Of a DNA stretch of 64,000 nt, positions 39,801 to 50,711 are shown one piece after another. Under the pieces are notes generated by a model. It did not search any database. It had not been told where the DNA came from and saw nothing but the letters and a program-made list of their open reading frames with translations. The position numbers and the translations under genes are program-made. Source of the DNA: Vigna angularis (Eukaryota; Streptophyta; Magnoliopsida; Fabales; Fabaceae); the NCBI RefSeq assembly GCF_016808095.1, contig NC_068971.1, forward strand, positions 25,440,131 through 25,504,130, read 5' to 3'. Within the stretch, counting starts at the first letter, position 1, and each line of letters begins with the position of its first letter.

Positions 39801-40399
39801 TCAATTTAATATGTTATTATTTCTCTTTGGGGTTATTTTGATATTACTAATTATATATAATTTTTTAATAATTGGTGTTTGCAATATAAGACATAATTGT
39901 ATTAAAATTGACAACAAAATAAAGCATTTTTATAATATTTTAGTAAAAAAAAAATTGTAATACTATTTAGTTGTATAAAATTAAGTGTGTAGTTTGCAAT
40001 TGTTTTTAATTATTTAAAAAAGTGGTTATTTTGAATATTAAATATTCTATTATACTATAGTTAATTAGTTTTATTTAATAATTTGAAATAAGAAATCAAT
40101 TACATGAATATAAAATTTAGTACTTTTGATAGTTACTATGAGAATATTGAAGTTTAGTTTTCAAATTTTTTTAGTGGGGCTAAACCCACCTTAACCCTGA
40201 CCTTAACTCCCTTGAGAGGGGGCTTTGGGGGCTGGGACTTTTTTTTGACCCCAATTTGAGGGGCTTCTTAAGAGGGGGCTTTTTCAATAACGGGTTAGAG
40301 CTAGCTCCGGAGTCATGGATCAAATTGACAATTCTATCAATTATATTAATTATGTGATAGTTTCTTTATAGTTTAATACTATATATTTGGGATGTTAGA
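36890..40399 (+). repeat. Family A dispersed repeat, copy split by a hAT insertion
   Basis: It shares ordered landmarks with 1-585 and with 41.4-44.0 kb: 'ttttcaagttca.ttttaggg', 'ctaagtcatttctgacttgtt', 'catccattctcaagtagagaaggg', 'agtgcataaattttcatagttcgac', 'cactagcttaccctg' and 'tgggtgtgagcag'. The 3' end 'tttgggatgttaga' is at about 40385-40399, beyond the hAT inserted at 38699-40336. No coding frame was found. 37650-37910 contains several variants of 'gctaggcgagc'. It is probably a long LTR or a large non-coding retroelement. Confidence 0.55.
38699..40336. mobile_element. Non-autonomous hAT element
   Basis: 1638 bp, flanked by the 8-bp duplication TCAATTAT (38691-38698 and 40337-40344). 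The ends are TAGACCTGTCAATTTG and, inverted, TAGAATTGTCAATTTG. 'ggccc' and 'agggggctt' subterminal blocks lie at both ends. The AT-rich interior has no transposase motifs. The 8-bp duplication and the TGTCAATTTG terminus fit the hAT superfamily. Confidence 0.85.
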
Positions 40400-41183
40400 C
40401 ATTTAATCCCAATTCACACAATTAACATATGGATTATAATATATATTTTTTCATATAAGTTTACCTTTTAACAAATTTCAAAAACATTTTAATGTTATTC
40501 TCGTGAAGATGACAAATATGAATTTTCTTCATCCAACATCAATCCATCTTGTCTCTTATGATTTTCAAAATTTGATAATGAGTTTAAATTTTAACTCTTC
40601 CCTACAAGGCGTGACCCTATCCTACAGCTTAAATTTTATTAAATTTGACAAAATATTAATAATATTTCATGTTAATCTTCAAATACATGTAGTGGTAAAA
40701 CGTAATGTTCACATAACAATCAAGTATGAACCAACGAAAAAAATGGAACGCTCTCAATTAAGACTCATCAAATTTAACAAAACAAACTTAAACGTTAGAC
40801 GTGATTCAACTCAAAAATCTTCTTCCCAGACTGTCAAAACAACAACAATTGCGAGTAATTTTTGTAATATTAAAAAAATTTATTATTGAACGTTGAAAAT
40901 GAACTAATGTTAAATTTTAACATTTTATTTTTATTATGATTGTAATAATTTTACTTAACTAAACTAAAGATCTTTTAATTATCGCACTGCCTAAAAGGAT
41001 TTGATTTAATTTTTTTTTCTAATTTGATGCTTACATTTAATAAAAATAATATATTGAAAGATTAAACATTTAATAATAATTTAATATACGGACTTAAATA
41101 TTTTTACTATAACCTAATGTATTTTTTAATTTTTATACTCTGGTTTTTCAAATTTTCAGTTACTAAGTATTATTCAAGTTAAA

Positions 41184-41265
<82 letters not shown>

Positions 41266-41440
41266 TAAAGATCTAGAAAATAATATTTTAAAAATTGTAG
41301 TAGTTTAAAAATATTGAGACTCGATTATTTTAATATTAAAAGGTTTTTATATAGATGAATTTGTTATAAATGTGTTTCATTATTTTAAAACATATCATCT
41401 CTCTATAAATCACTTTTTCTAGAGTCATCTGTCTTCTTTG
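40400..41440. other. Gene-free stretch with a 72-bp AT repeat
   Basis: A 128-codon frame at 40503-40889 has no recognisable features and ordinary intergenic composition. A (AT)n microsatellite lies at about 41189-41260. Confidence 0.4.
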
Positions 41441-43970
41441 TAAGGGTTCTTACATCCTCTTAATTTGTTTGAACATCGGAGACTGCATCTGTGATCCTCA
41501 AGTAGAGTTGATCAACTCTACTCAATCAATTTCCCAAGTAGGTTAGTTCCTCCTCCTTTTTTTAGTTTCATGTTTTCCAATGCATGGGATGTTTGGCTCT
41601 GTCACATGTATGGTTTGAGTATTCTTTTAGGTTATTTATTGATCAGTAGTAATAATGACGTACCCTAACCATGATTTTGTTGTCTATAGGTGCAGATAGA
41701 GCTTTCCGAGTTGTGAAAACGATATAGGGTCTTCTGGAATAGTTTGGTAGTCTAAAGAGGTAAGGGCAACTAGTGTGCAGTCTTGAATTTTAATTTACAA
41801 GTATGATTTGTGATTGTTTGGATGATAGGGTGATTTAATTGAAATTGTGATATTTGTTCTAGTATTTATTGCACACGGATGATGTTAATTGATAGCATGA
41901 TATATTTGTTATGATGTGATTTTGATGTTATTGCTGTGATGAATACTATCTTGTGAAGTTGTATTTATGTTTGGATATGGCTGCAATATTTAAGGGGTAG
42001 TGAGTTATCAAAGTTATGGGTTTGATAGTAAAAAATGGAGGTTTTAATAGGCAAGTTTGTGAGATAAGGGTTGGATTGAGAAATTTGGTGTTTCAAGTCT
42101 GGTTTTGTGTTAATTGAAACTTGTTAGAGCCTAGAGTTAGTAGAAATCTCAAATAGGAACATGTGTTAGTTAATAGGGTGGTTTAAGAAGTTTTCAAGTT
42201 CAATTTTAAAGGTTTTGATAATTGAGAATTTGAGATAATGGTTCTATAGGAAAATTAAAAGTTTAGGGATGGTTATTAAGTCATTTAGGACTTGTTTAGG
42301 TGTTGAGCTAGAAAAAATCTGAGGTGGAAATGATACTTGGTTCTTATGCTGTTTTTTTTTTCATATTGGAAGTTCTAACTAGTGAAAACATAAAATAGAG
42401 GTTGTGATAAAAAGGAGGTTTTGGGGTATGTTATTGAGTCCATTAGGGCTTGTTCATACCTTTAATTTGCAGAGTTTTAAGTTAGAAAGTGTAGATTTAA
42501 ATTGGGGTACTTTTTAAGTTGTCATATGAGTTTAATGCACCTAGTTTGGGTCTAATGATCAAAGAGGTACCTTGTTTTAGTTATAAATGTGTTTTGATAT
42601 CAATTCTAGTGTATAAAAAACCCTTTTGATCAATTGGATAAGTCTTAGGTGCATCAAAGTTCATAAACACAATGTGTTGTCAACTAATATCGTGTTGAGG
42701 GATAGTTTTCTGGCACTGAGCGCCACATTCCAGTGGCTCTAGCGTTAGGGGGTAGTTTTCTGGCATTGAGCGCCATGTTCCTTTGGTGAGTTTTGAGTTT
42801 CTTTCTTTTATGTTTTTTTGAATAATTATTACATTGATGATTTAATATGTCTTTGGTATAATATATGAAATATTTGAATGATTATGAATGAGGTTATGAT
42901 TGAAGTACAATGTGGTTTGAAAAGAATTTCTAAGGGGAAATTCGTAACGATGGTTTCAAGTGTTGTTAGTATGAATGCAAGGAGCTCAACCTTGGGGGTT
43001 ATCCTAAAATTCTAATGATCATTCATTCTCAATTAAAGATGAGTGATACATGTGGTGAGAGTAGCAGGAGGTCTTAGTCTAGGTGATTACAATATGGCCT
43101 AAGACGCGGTACAGACTAACCTTGTGGGTGTGGTAGGGTGAAATTCATTGACAATGGCTCTATAGAGCAGTAAAGACCACCACAAGTGCACGACTTGCCA
43201 TAATTCGACATTTATACTAAATCCGGATAATCGAGTTTAGGTCTATGGCATAATTATGATGGTTTTTTACTTTGGGGAAATGTGTTGTATCATGCAATAT
43301 TAATATATCTTGTTGGTGTCTTTTTACCATTAGTTTATCCTTGTTTTTTTCTTTGTTTGTTTAGGGAGGTAGTTTTTGACGCTAAGCATTGGCGATAGCA
43401 AGTAGTTTCCTTTGTTTTTAAATGTGAGTTTTGGTGAATGCTTTATGTGAAATTGTTATGTTGTAAATGTTTTGATAGCTATATTTAAGGCTTTTGAAAT
43501 GGTATGGATATGTTATGAGAATGAAAGTGGTGTGTTATGATAAGAATCTTACGGAGAGATTCTATACTAAAGTAAGTTGTAGTGAATGCATGATGGTGAG
43601 ACTCAATAAGTAGGTATCCTAATATTCTATCAACCATTCAACTCATGTAGAGATGAATGAGGTGACAAAGAGAATGGTAGGAGGTTTTTAGCCTAGCTCT
43701 TTGGGTTTTAGGAGTGGAAGATTAACCTCATGGGTGGTAGGTCGAGTTACCCTTATTTATAACTCTGTAGAGTATAAATACTACCATTGATGCACACCTT
43801 CAGTGATATTTATGTCAAGCATAGTATCCGGATAATTGAGTTTAGAGTCAATTCTTTATATGTAGATATATGTTATAAAATGTTTTAATATTGAACTAAT
43901 ATATGATGCATGGAATTGTTATTGAAGTTTACTTTTGAACACTAGCTCACCCTGTTGTTTTCTAGAACCT
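41441..43970 (+). repeat. Family A dispersed repeat, two diverged partial copies in tandem
   Basis: 41990-43420 is colinear with 37080-38540, including 'ttttcaagttcaattttaaagg', 'aagtcatttaggacttgtt', 'tcattctcaattaaagatgag' and 'cacaagtgcacgact'. 43530-43960 repeats the second half ('ccattcaactcatgtagagatgaatgagg', 'actagctcaccctg'). 42710-42790 has two 'tagttttctggca.tgagcgcca' repeats at the position where the other copy has 'gctaggcgagc' words. The terminal 'gggatgttaca' is absent. Confidence 0.5.
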
Positions 43971-44378
43971 AATTCAGTTTTTTTACAGCTAATTCAATTT
44001 AAATTATATACCATGCTAAATTATTTTAAAATACAATAAATGGTAGATTATTTGAACTTATTTATTAATTAAGATGTTTTTATTTAATAAAAAATAAATA
44101 TAAACTAGTTAAGACAACTTGAGTAAACTAAAACATGATTTTGTTTGATTTAACTTCAATTTAAATAAAGGGTTAAATATGTTTTTAGTCCCTTAACTAT
44201 CAAGCGATTTTATTTTCCGTTCCTCTTTCAAACTTTGGTACACTTTGATCCTCCTCCTTAAGGAAACTATAATTGGCGTTAAAAATCAACTGAGGTGGCT
44301 AACAATGATGTGTCACGTAGATAATGAAAATCTGCAAAGTTTCCTACTTTTGAATTAAAATACATAATAGGGGAAAGA

Positions 44379-45627
44379 TTGGAATGGGATTTGGAATGGT
44401 CAAACGAAGTATGTAGCAGTTTATCAACAACACTGACTGAGCTCCGATCGGTAGCAGCGGCAGTGGAGGGTTTGAGCGCGTGGACCTACGTGCCCTTACA
44501 AGCGTCCATGATTTTCATGCTACGAGTAGAGTTGAAGATGTTCTGCTGCATCTTTCGTTTTTCAACGGTGGATCTTTCGGAGTTCAGAACAATTAAAGAT
44601 GTCAAGAGAACAAAATCGGGTTTGCAAATATTTATTTATTTAAATTTAAAACAAAAATAAAAATAATAAATTGAGGGTTCTCTCTATTTTTTTGGGCATA
44701 GAGATTTCAGGGTTTGTTCCTCTGTGCTTTATTTTTCTCTTCATTTTTTTTTGAAAAAATAAGAGGTGATAAGGGTGGTGGTGGGTACGCGTGATTCATC
44801 TTTGGCTTCTTTGACATGAAGCAGGTATATGGCTAATGAAATGGGAAAAGATTGGAATCAAAAATTGCTACAGAGGGGCACGCGTGATTCATCTTCGTCT
44901 TCCCTTAACATCGCACCACCAATTCCTCTTCGACCTGCACCTAGAAAAATTAAACAAATTCTCCCAATCTGATTCCAAATCCCTTTTCGATAAAAACAAA
45001 GTTAAGAGAAGAAGGGAAATTGTAACGATTGGACGACGAACTTCTCTAGATGAAGAAGGAGAATATGAACAAAAGGATGATTCGGTCCTAGAGGGTACAA
45101 GTGAATCACAACAACCAGTGCATACAAAAAGTGGTGGAACTGTCTCAGAATCGTCTATGCCACAACAACGAATATGCTGCCACACTTCATAGTAATAACT
45201 CAAAATTAAAAGTAAAAATAAAAGAAAATTACTGTAATCATCTCTGTTCCCACCAAACTGGTTCTTGATTTTGGAGGTTCTTTCCTCTAGCTCCATTGTG
45301 CATCTTGAAACACCACTTCGTCTTCTTCCCTCACCACCCGTCACTCACTGCCCCCTCTAGTGCTTCGCAGCCAAAACCCACAAATCGCCCAACTCCTTTC
45401 TCTCCGGCCCTATCGGCCAGCACCACTACCAACCTTGCCAAGTCTTTTTGTAGACCCTTTGAGCTCTGTTTCGGTTCTTCGCAAGTGAGGTATTCTGTGT
45501 CGGTCATTGAACCGTATTGCAGAGTGAGATGGTGAAGTGGAGCGTACATGGGAGGAACTCCATGGTGAGAGTGAGCGATGAGGTGTTTAGGGTTCTTGGA
45601 TGGAGGTGTGAACCCAAGAAATTCCAT
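44379..45627. other. Unassigned interior of the Pack-MULE
   Basis: Frames at 44379-44660 (+), 44836-45192 (+) and 45331-45627 (-) are of unknown origin. A block 'cgcgtgattcatctt' occurs twice (about 44789 and 44881), suggesting an internal duplication. 45340-45440 (+) reads Ser/Pro/Thr-rich and could be a transit-peptide-like N-terminus from another captured gene, but I cannot name it. Confidence 0.3.
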
Positions 45628-45748
45628 TGTGATTGAAGAGTATCAATTGGAAGATGTGATAGTTCAGTTTGACTTGTCCACTTCCATAGTGGGATTTAGT
45701 TCTTCACTTCTCACCAAACAAAATAGTAATAAATTGTAACCATTCTCT

Positions 45749-45960
45749 CTAATTAGCGTCGCGGAGGAGGTTGGTGTTGGTGAAGATGGCGAGGTAGAAG
45801 ACTAGGGTGGCGGGGAAAAATTTCTTTGCGATGGAGATGTTAAAGGGGTCATGATCGAGAATCCCCAACTTCCCCAGGACATAGACGTCGGGTGCTGCAT
45901 AACCCACCACCACCCCAATCACCAGAAACCTCCCCGTGAAAAAAGTAGAGAGAGAGTTGA
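45749..45960 (-). pseudogene. Captured nucleotide-sugar transporter exon fragment
   Basis: The minus strand reads 'GRFLVIGVVVGYAAPD', then 'LDHDPF', then 'AKKFFPATLVFYLAIFTNTN' and 'LLRDAN', followed by a TAG stop at 45749-45751. The 'KKFFPxxxxFYLxIFTNxxLLxxAN' pattern matches the N-terminal part of plant Golgi nucleotide-sugar transporters (GONST-type, drug/metabolite transporter superfamily). Only about 65 residues, roughly two membrane segments, are present. No start codon or remaining domain exists, so it cannot be functional by itself. Confidence 0.6.
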
Positions 45961-46152
45961 CTTTGTGTCAGAAAAAAGAAAAGATGATTTGGCACACAGT
46001 TAACCACCTCAGCTGATTCTTAACGCCGTTCGTTTTAGAGGACGAAAAATTATAGTTTCCTTAAGAAAAATGATCAAAGTGTACCAAAATTTGAAAGAGG
46101 GACAAAAAATAAAATCACTCGATAGTTAAAGGACTAAAAATATATTTAACCC

Positions 46153-46262
46153 TTAAATAAATGAGCTTTATTTTAAAAGTTCTTTAAAGAAGTTCAAAAT
46201 AAAAAATAGTTTTACTAAAATAGGTTGCACAGGATAAGGATATAACAGGAAGCCAAGTGAAT

Positions 46263-46297
<35 letters not shown>

Positions 46298-46730
46298 CTT
46301 ATTTGAGTGTAAAGAGTATGAAAAAATATTTTATTTTTTAAGTGAATAAAAAAAAAGATATATAAGAAAAAACGCGAGAGCCAGATTAGTTTCCCTTACG
46401 TATGGGAGGTTCAAATGTTAATTTTTTTTCTTTTATACTTTATTGCTGTGTAATTCTGTATATATAATTTTATTACTTGCATTTTAAGTAAGTAATGATA
46501 CTCCCTAAATAAATATTATTTAACGTATACAAAAATCTGAATTTAAAATATAGAAACTTTTATTGAGAAATATAGAAAATTTATCCACATCTTAGACAAA
46601 AAAAAATTATTTAAAATTTTGAAATGTGTAAATATTAAAGTATCTAAAAAAAGTTGTTTGTTATTTTTTTTTTAAGATGATTAAAGGATAAAATAACGCA
46701 ATAATAATAATAAGATCTAGAAAAATATAG

Positions 46731-46806
<76 letters not shown>

Positions 46807-47966
46807 CATGCTTCTTTTAGTTGGACCATGCTAACTGAAACTTTTAAAGAAAGCAACAAAGCTTCAATAAATATCTAACAAAGAAAAGCTTACACAAACT
46901 TTTTTTATGGCTTCAACTTTCTTTACCAACAAGTCTCATTTCAAAATTATCCAAAATAATTAACTTTAAATTAACGATTAAACTTGATTTGACCATCATT
47001 TTACCAATGGGCTAATCATAACTTCCTCAATAAACATAAGTGATTTTTAAGACTTCATTATTATGATAATTACGCAAGATTTGTATTTCAATTCTCAACA
47101 TAAACTAGTACCAAATAAAAAAATTATTATATGACCCTTTCATATTTTCGTATATAAAAGTTATGAGAATATTAAATCATACCATTAGTTTCCACTAACA
47201 TAATTAAAAATGATTTCATATATTATTTAACATTAGAAAGCGTAAAAAAAGATGAAACGAAAAACGAGGACCACACAGTGAAAAAAAAGAGCTAGAAGTA
47301 ATATTCATGAGTCATAGTATACCCAAATATTCCTCTAACTTTAACTCCCAAATATCATTCACTTGATTCTTTCTTTTCCATTTGCATCTACGTTCACAGT
47401 TTTGTGACCATAAGAAGGGTGAAAAAGATCGGTGAATCAATCTGTAGAAAGATGTTCAAAACGCAAGAAGCTCTTTTTTTCTCCATAAACCTTTCGGCAA
47501 CAACTTTATAATTAAACTATTCTCAGATTGGTATAAGGGTGAGTTATTGTAAAGAAAGATAAATTTATAGTATATTTAAATTTTATTTTATAAATTAAAT
47601 TTATAAGATTTAGTTAAGTGTAAATTTCAAGATAATATTAGAATTTAATAAGACTTATTATTTATTAAATTTATTGTATTATATCTTATCATATTATTAT
47701 TAATTATTCATTAATGTTTATTTTTATATTTGAGATATATATGATTAACTTGTGAGTTGAAGAAATAAAACATATTATACGATCTTTATTTTATAAGTGA
47801 ATTTTGTAGTGTTAAATTAAATTTAAAAATCGATTTTGTAAAATTTAGTTAGAATTAAAATTTAATTATTAAGATAATATTAAGCTTATATTAAGAAGAA
47901 TTGTAATTTTTTAAGTTTATCATATGATCACAGTCAAGTTATTATTGAACTTCCATTAATGTCCCA

Positions 47967-48016
<50 letters not shown>

Positions 48017-49912
48017 TAATGTAATAAGTGTGTTAGAGATCTTATATTAAATAAAAACTTACAATAAGTAATTATAAATCTTACCTTATAATTTAATGAT
48101 ATAAGATTTAGTTAAGTGAACCACTTTTTAATATCTTTTTCACATTTTTAATTGTTGGCATTTTTTCATTTATAAGAATTAAAATAACATAAATCTAAAA
48201 TTGATAAGAGTGAGAATATCCTACTAATTCATTGGAAAGAACAAGTGCGATTGAATTTGATATTTTTGTTGTTGAATGATGCATGCATGATGACTCCCAC
48301 AATATGTGTGTAATTTTCATCCACTCACTCATTGCAGCAACATGAACATTTTATTCCATTGAGTATAGGTGTGTTAGTTATTTTAAGTAGAGGCAGTTAA
48401 GACAGTAAATTAACTAGAAAAATAAAAATGATTAGGAAATTGTGTTAACAATGAGGAGTTGAAAATGACAGATACTAAGATTAGTAAAGTAACGTATATC
48501 TAACCAAAATGAAAAAAGAGAGAAAGAAAACGTTCTCTCACTTCCTTTTTAACTGTAAACGCGTGGCTACTCTGTGGATCATGTATGTGGAAACGGACAG
48601 CGACAACTCATGAATATCAAATACGTTGTTTTTCCTCAGAATTCATCATCATTTTTGGTTTCCCTCTTTTTGAAAATGGACAAACACAAAATTTTAAACC
48701 GCCAAATTTTGTTGAATAAAATATTACACTGTCCATGTCGCAGTTATCAACGTTTCCTTTTGAGCTGAAAATAAAAATTGAAAATGATTTTAACTATGAC
48801 TCAACCGAAGCCTACCTTACACAACTAATTTAGGATAAAATTTTAATGGACTCTTATCTCTCACTCTACAAAGTTCCACTTAATTAAGTATATTTTGTAT
48901 CATGTAATTTGGAGAGGTTTTCTAGGTCTAGAAAAAAAACTGTAAAAGTTACACTCTTTTGGAAGAGTGAAAGAGAGAAATTTTATTGATATATTTACAT
49001 CTTATGAATTATTCGATGTTGAATCGAATTGAAATTTTGATAATATATTTGTGATATATATTTCTTCTGTGGTTGATATGATCATTACAAAATATTACTC
49101 CAATTTTATGTTTCTCTTTGTTTATTTTTCAAATTTAAGAATATAATTATTTTGATGTATTGTATAGATATTTCTTTATATTTTTTTATTTGCTTCTTTT
49201 ATCTATATTCGATTTTTGTGAATTTTTTACTTTTCACATTGAGATAATTTGTTTCGTGTAAAGTATTTATGTTCTTTTTTATAATAATAATTATTGTTTT
49301 TTTTTTCATAAAATTTTTAAGTTTGAAAAAAGTATTTCCACTTCGAATTCTTCAATGTTATAATGTTGTTTTATTTATTTGATATTATTTGATTATAGTA
49401 TTACTCAATATAAAAAATTTCTGTGTACTTCAAACAATAAATATAGATTCCTAATTTTTACGCATTACACAATAAAAGGAATCGGGCATTAATTTTTTGT
49501 CTTGCATAAGACTATACATGAAATTTGTGAAAGTGCACAAAATAGTTAATACAACGAAACTAAAAGCAATATTTAAGTATCGCATGTGTAGCATGATAGC
49601 GTCATACTTTTAACGAAACTGCAGACATCATTGTAATAAGAAGATGAAACCCAACAGTTTCAAAAGCATAAAGTTAGAATCACTTTTTTTTCCCCTTTCT
49701 TTTCAGCGTAAAACAGTTGTTTGCTGCATGCTCTTTTTCTTTTTACACTTTTCTTAAAAACAAAAAAGTTGTAACTAACAAGTTTGGTTCATTGGTTTGG
49801 TAAGCACCTGAAATCTTGTAGGATAAGAATTTAAGCTTGAATTTTTAAATATTAATTGCTTTTCAGGAAATCATTTCATGTTCGCGTCTCCATGATCAAA
49901 TAAAAATTAAAT
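46153..49912. other. Gene-free AT-rich stretch with three AT microsatellites
   Basis: (TA)n repeats lie at about 46266-46293, 46732-46804 and 47970-48012. A 65-codon frame at 48574 shows nothing recognisable. No other structure could be supported. Confidence 0.45.
46732..46804. repeat. (TA)n microsatellite
   Basis: About 36 uninterrupted TA units. Confidence 0.92.
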
Positions 49913-49917
49913 ATTTC

Positions 49918-50655
49918 TGTACTATAGGATGCCTTATCCTACAACGGTCGACCGATAATCCGGGCGACCTAATGACACCTTATCCTACAACGGTCGACCG
50001 ATAACCCGGGCGACCTAATGACACCTTATCCTACAACGGTCGACCGTTGACCCGGACGACCTAATGACACCTAAGCCAAAACAGTCGGTCGATAACCCAG
50101 TGGCACATTATCGTCGACCACTTGGTGCTTGACAACCTAAATAGTATGTCGCGACACGAAGCGCTCATACGACATGTCGCCTCACCAGATCGACACACAG
50201 AACGATCGACGTGCGGCCTGTGATATTTTAGCATACGGTTTAGCGGTTGCAGAGAAGCGATTACACATGTTAGCTAACCGACGCCGCGAACCACGGAAGC
50301 AGTTGACTCAGTATCAAAGCACAATCTAGCAGTTACAACTTCTACACGGTCCACTTCGGTAACTGTCCGGATTTTCAGGTAACAACTTGTTTTACTGTTT
50401 TAAATATACGAAACACAAAGGAAAAAAGGTACGTTTTCACTCATAAGAGAAAAATTAAGAAAGATTACTCCTAATCTGTTTTTGATCAGATCCCTTTCTG
50501 ACTTGAGCGTCGGAGTGCCTTTGCAGGTACCCAGCCCATCTTATCCAGAGAAGCAAGAGAAGAAAGAGAGAAACAGTGCAGTAAAAGCAGCACAGAGAAG
50601 AAACGATCCAGAGTTGTTAGGTTCAAATCTTGGGCTCCATATCCCTACTGAAACA
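49918..50655 (+). repeat. 5' LTR of the Tat element
   Basis: 738 bp. Compared by eye with the 3' LTR it shows about eight differences, all transitions, and no indels (about 1.1%). With a commonly used plant rate of 1.3e-8 per site per year this is roughly 0.4 million years, only an order-of-magnitude figure. 'tttaaatatacg' near 50398 may be the TATA-like promoter. The U5 part holds 'gacttgagcgtcggagtg' near 50501. Confidence 0.95.
49932..50070 (+). repeat. Three 46-bp tandem units in U3
   Basis: Units start at 49932, 49978 and 50024 with 'ccttatcctacaacgg'. Each contains the 10-bp palindrome CGGTCGACCG and 'cgggcgacctaatgacac'. A degenerate fourth unit follows ('cagtcggtcgataaccc'). The same array is in the 3' LTR. 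The position suggests an enhancer-type repeat. Confidence 0.85.
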
Positions 50656-50658
50656 TTT

Positions 50659-50677
50659 TGGCGCCCACCGTGGGGCC
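50659..50677 (+). other. Primer-binding site of the Tat element
   Basis: TGGCGCCCACCGTGGGGCC starts three bases after the LTR. The first seven bases fit the complement of a tRNA ending GGCGCCA; the remaining match is weak. It is identical to the site at 23592. Confidence 0.75.
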
Positions 50678-50711
50678 CGAGATTTACTAGCCCAACAACG
50701 CCACCGGAGCA

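Larger units (their letters stand above)
44170..46152. mobile_element. Mutator-like element carrying host gene pieces (Pack-MULE)
   Basis: 1983 bp, flanked by the perfect 9-bp duplication TTAAATAAA (44161-44169 and 46153-46161). The long terminal inverted repeats, about 150-170 bp, start GGGTTAAATATGTTTTTAGTCC on the left; the right end is the inverted equivalent with scattered mismatches and one short indel. Such long TIRs with 9-bp duplications define Mutator-like elements. The interior has no transposase but carries sequence of different origin, including a transporter fragment at 45749-45960. The interior base composition is clearly less AT-rich than the flanks. Confidence 0.9.

Noticed and set aside
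40503..40889. 128-codon plus-strand frame
   Set aside because: No motif, signal or family resemblance; AT-rich context and neighbouring microsatellite suggest chance.
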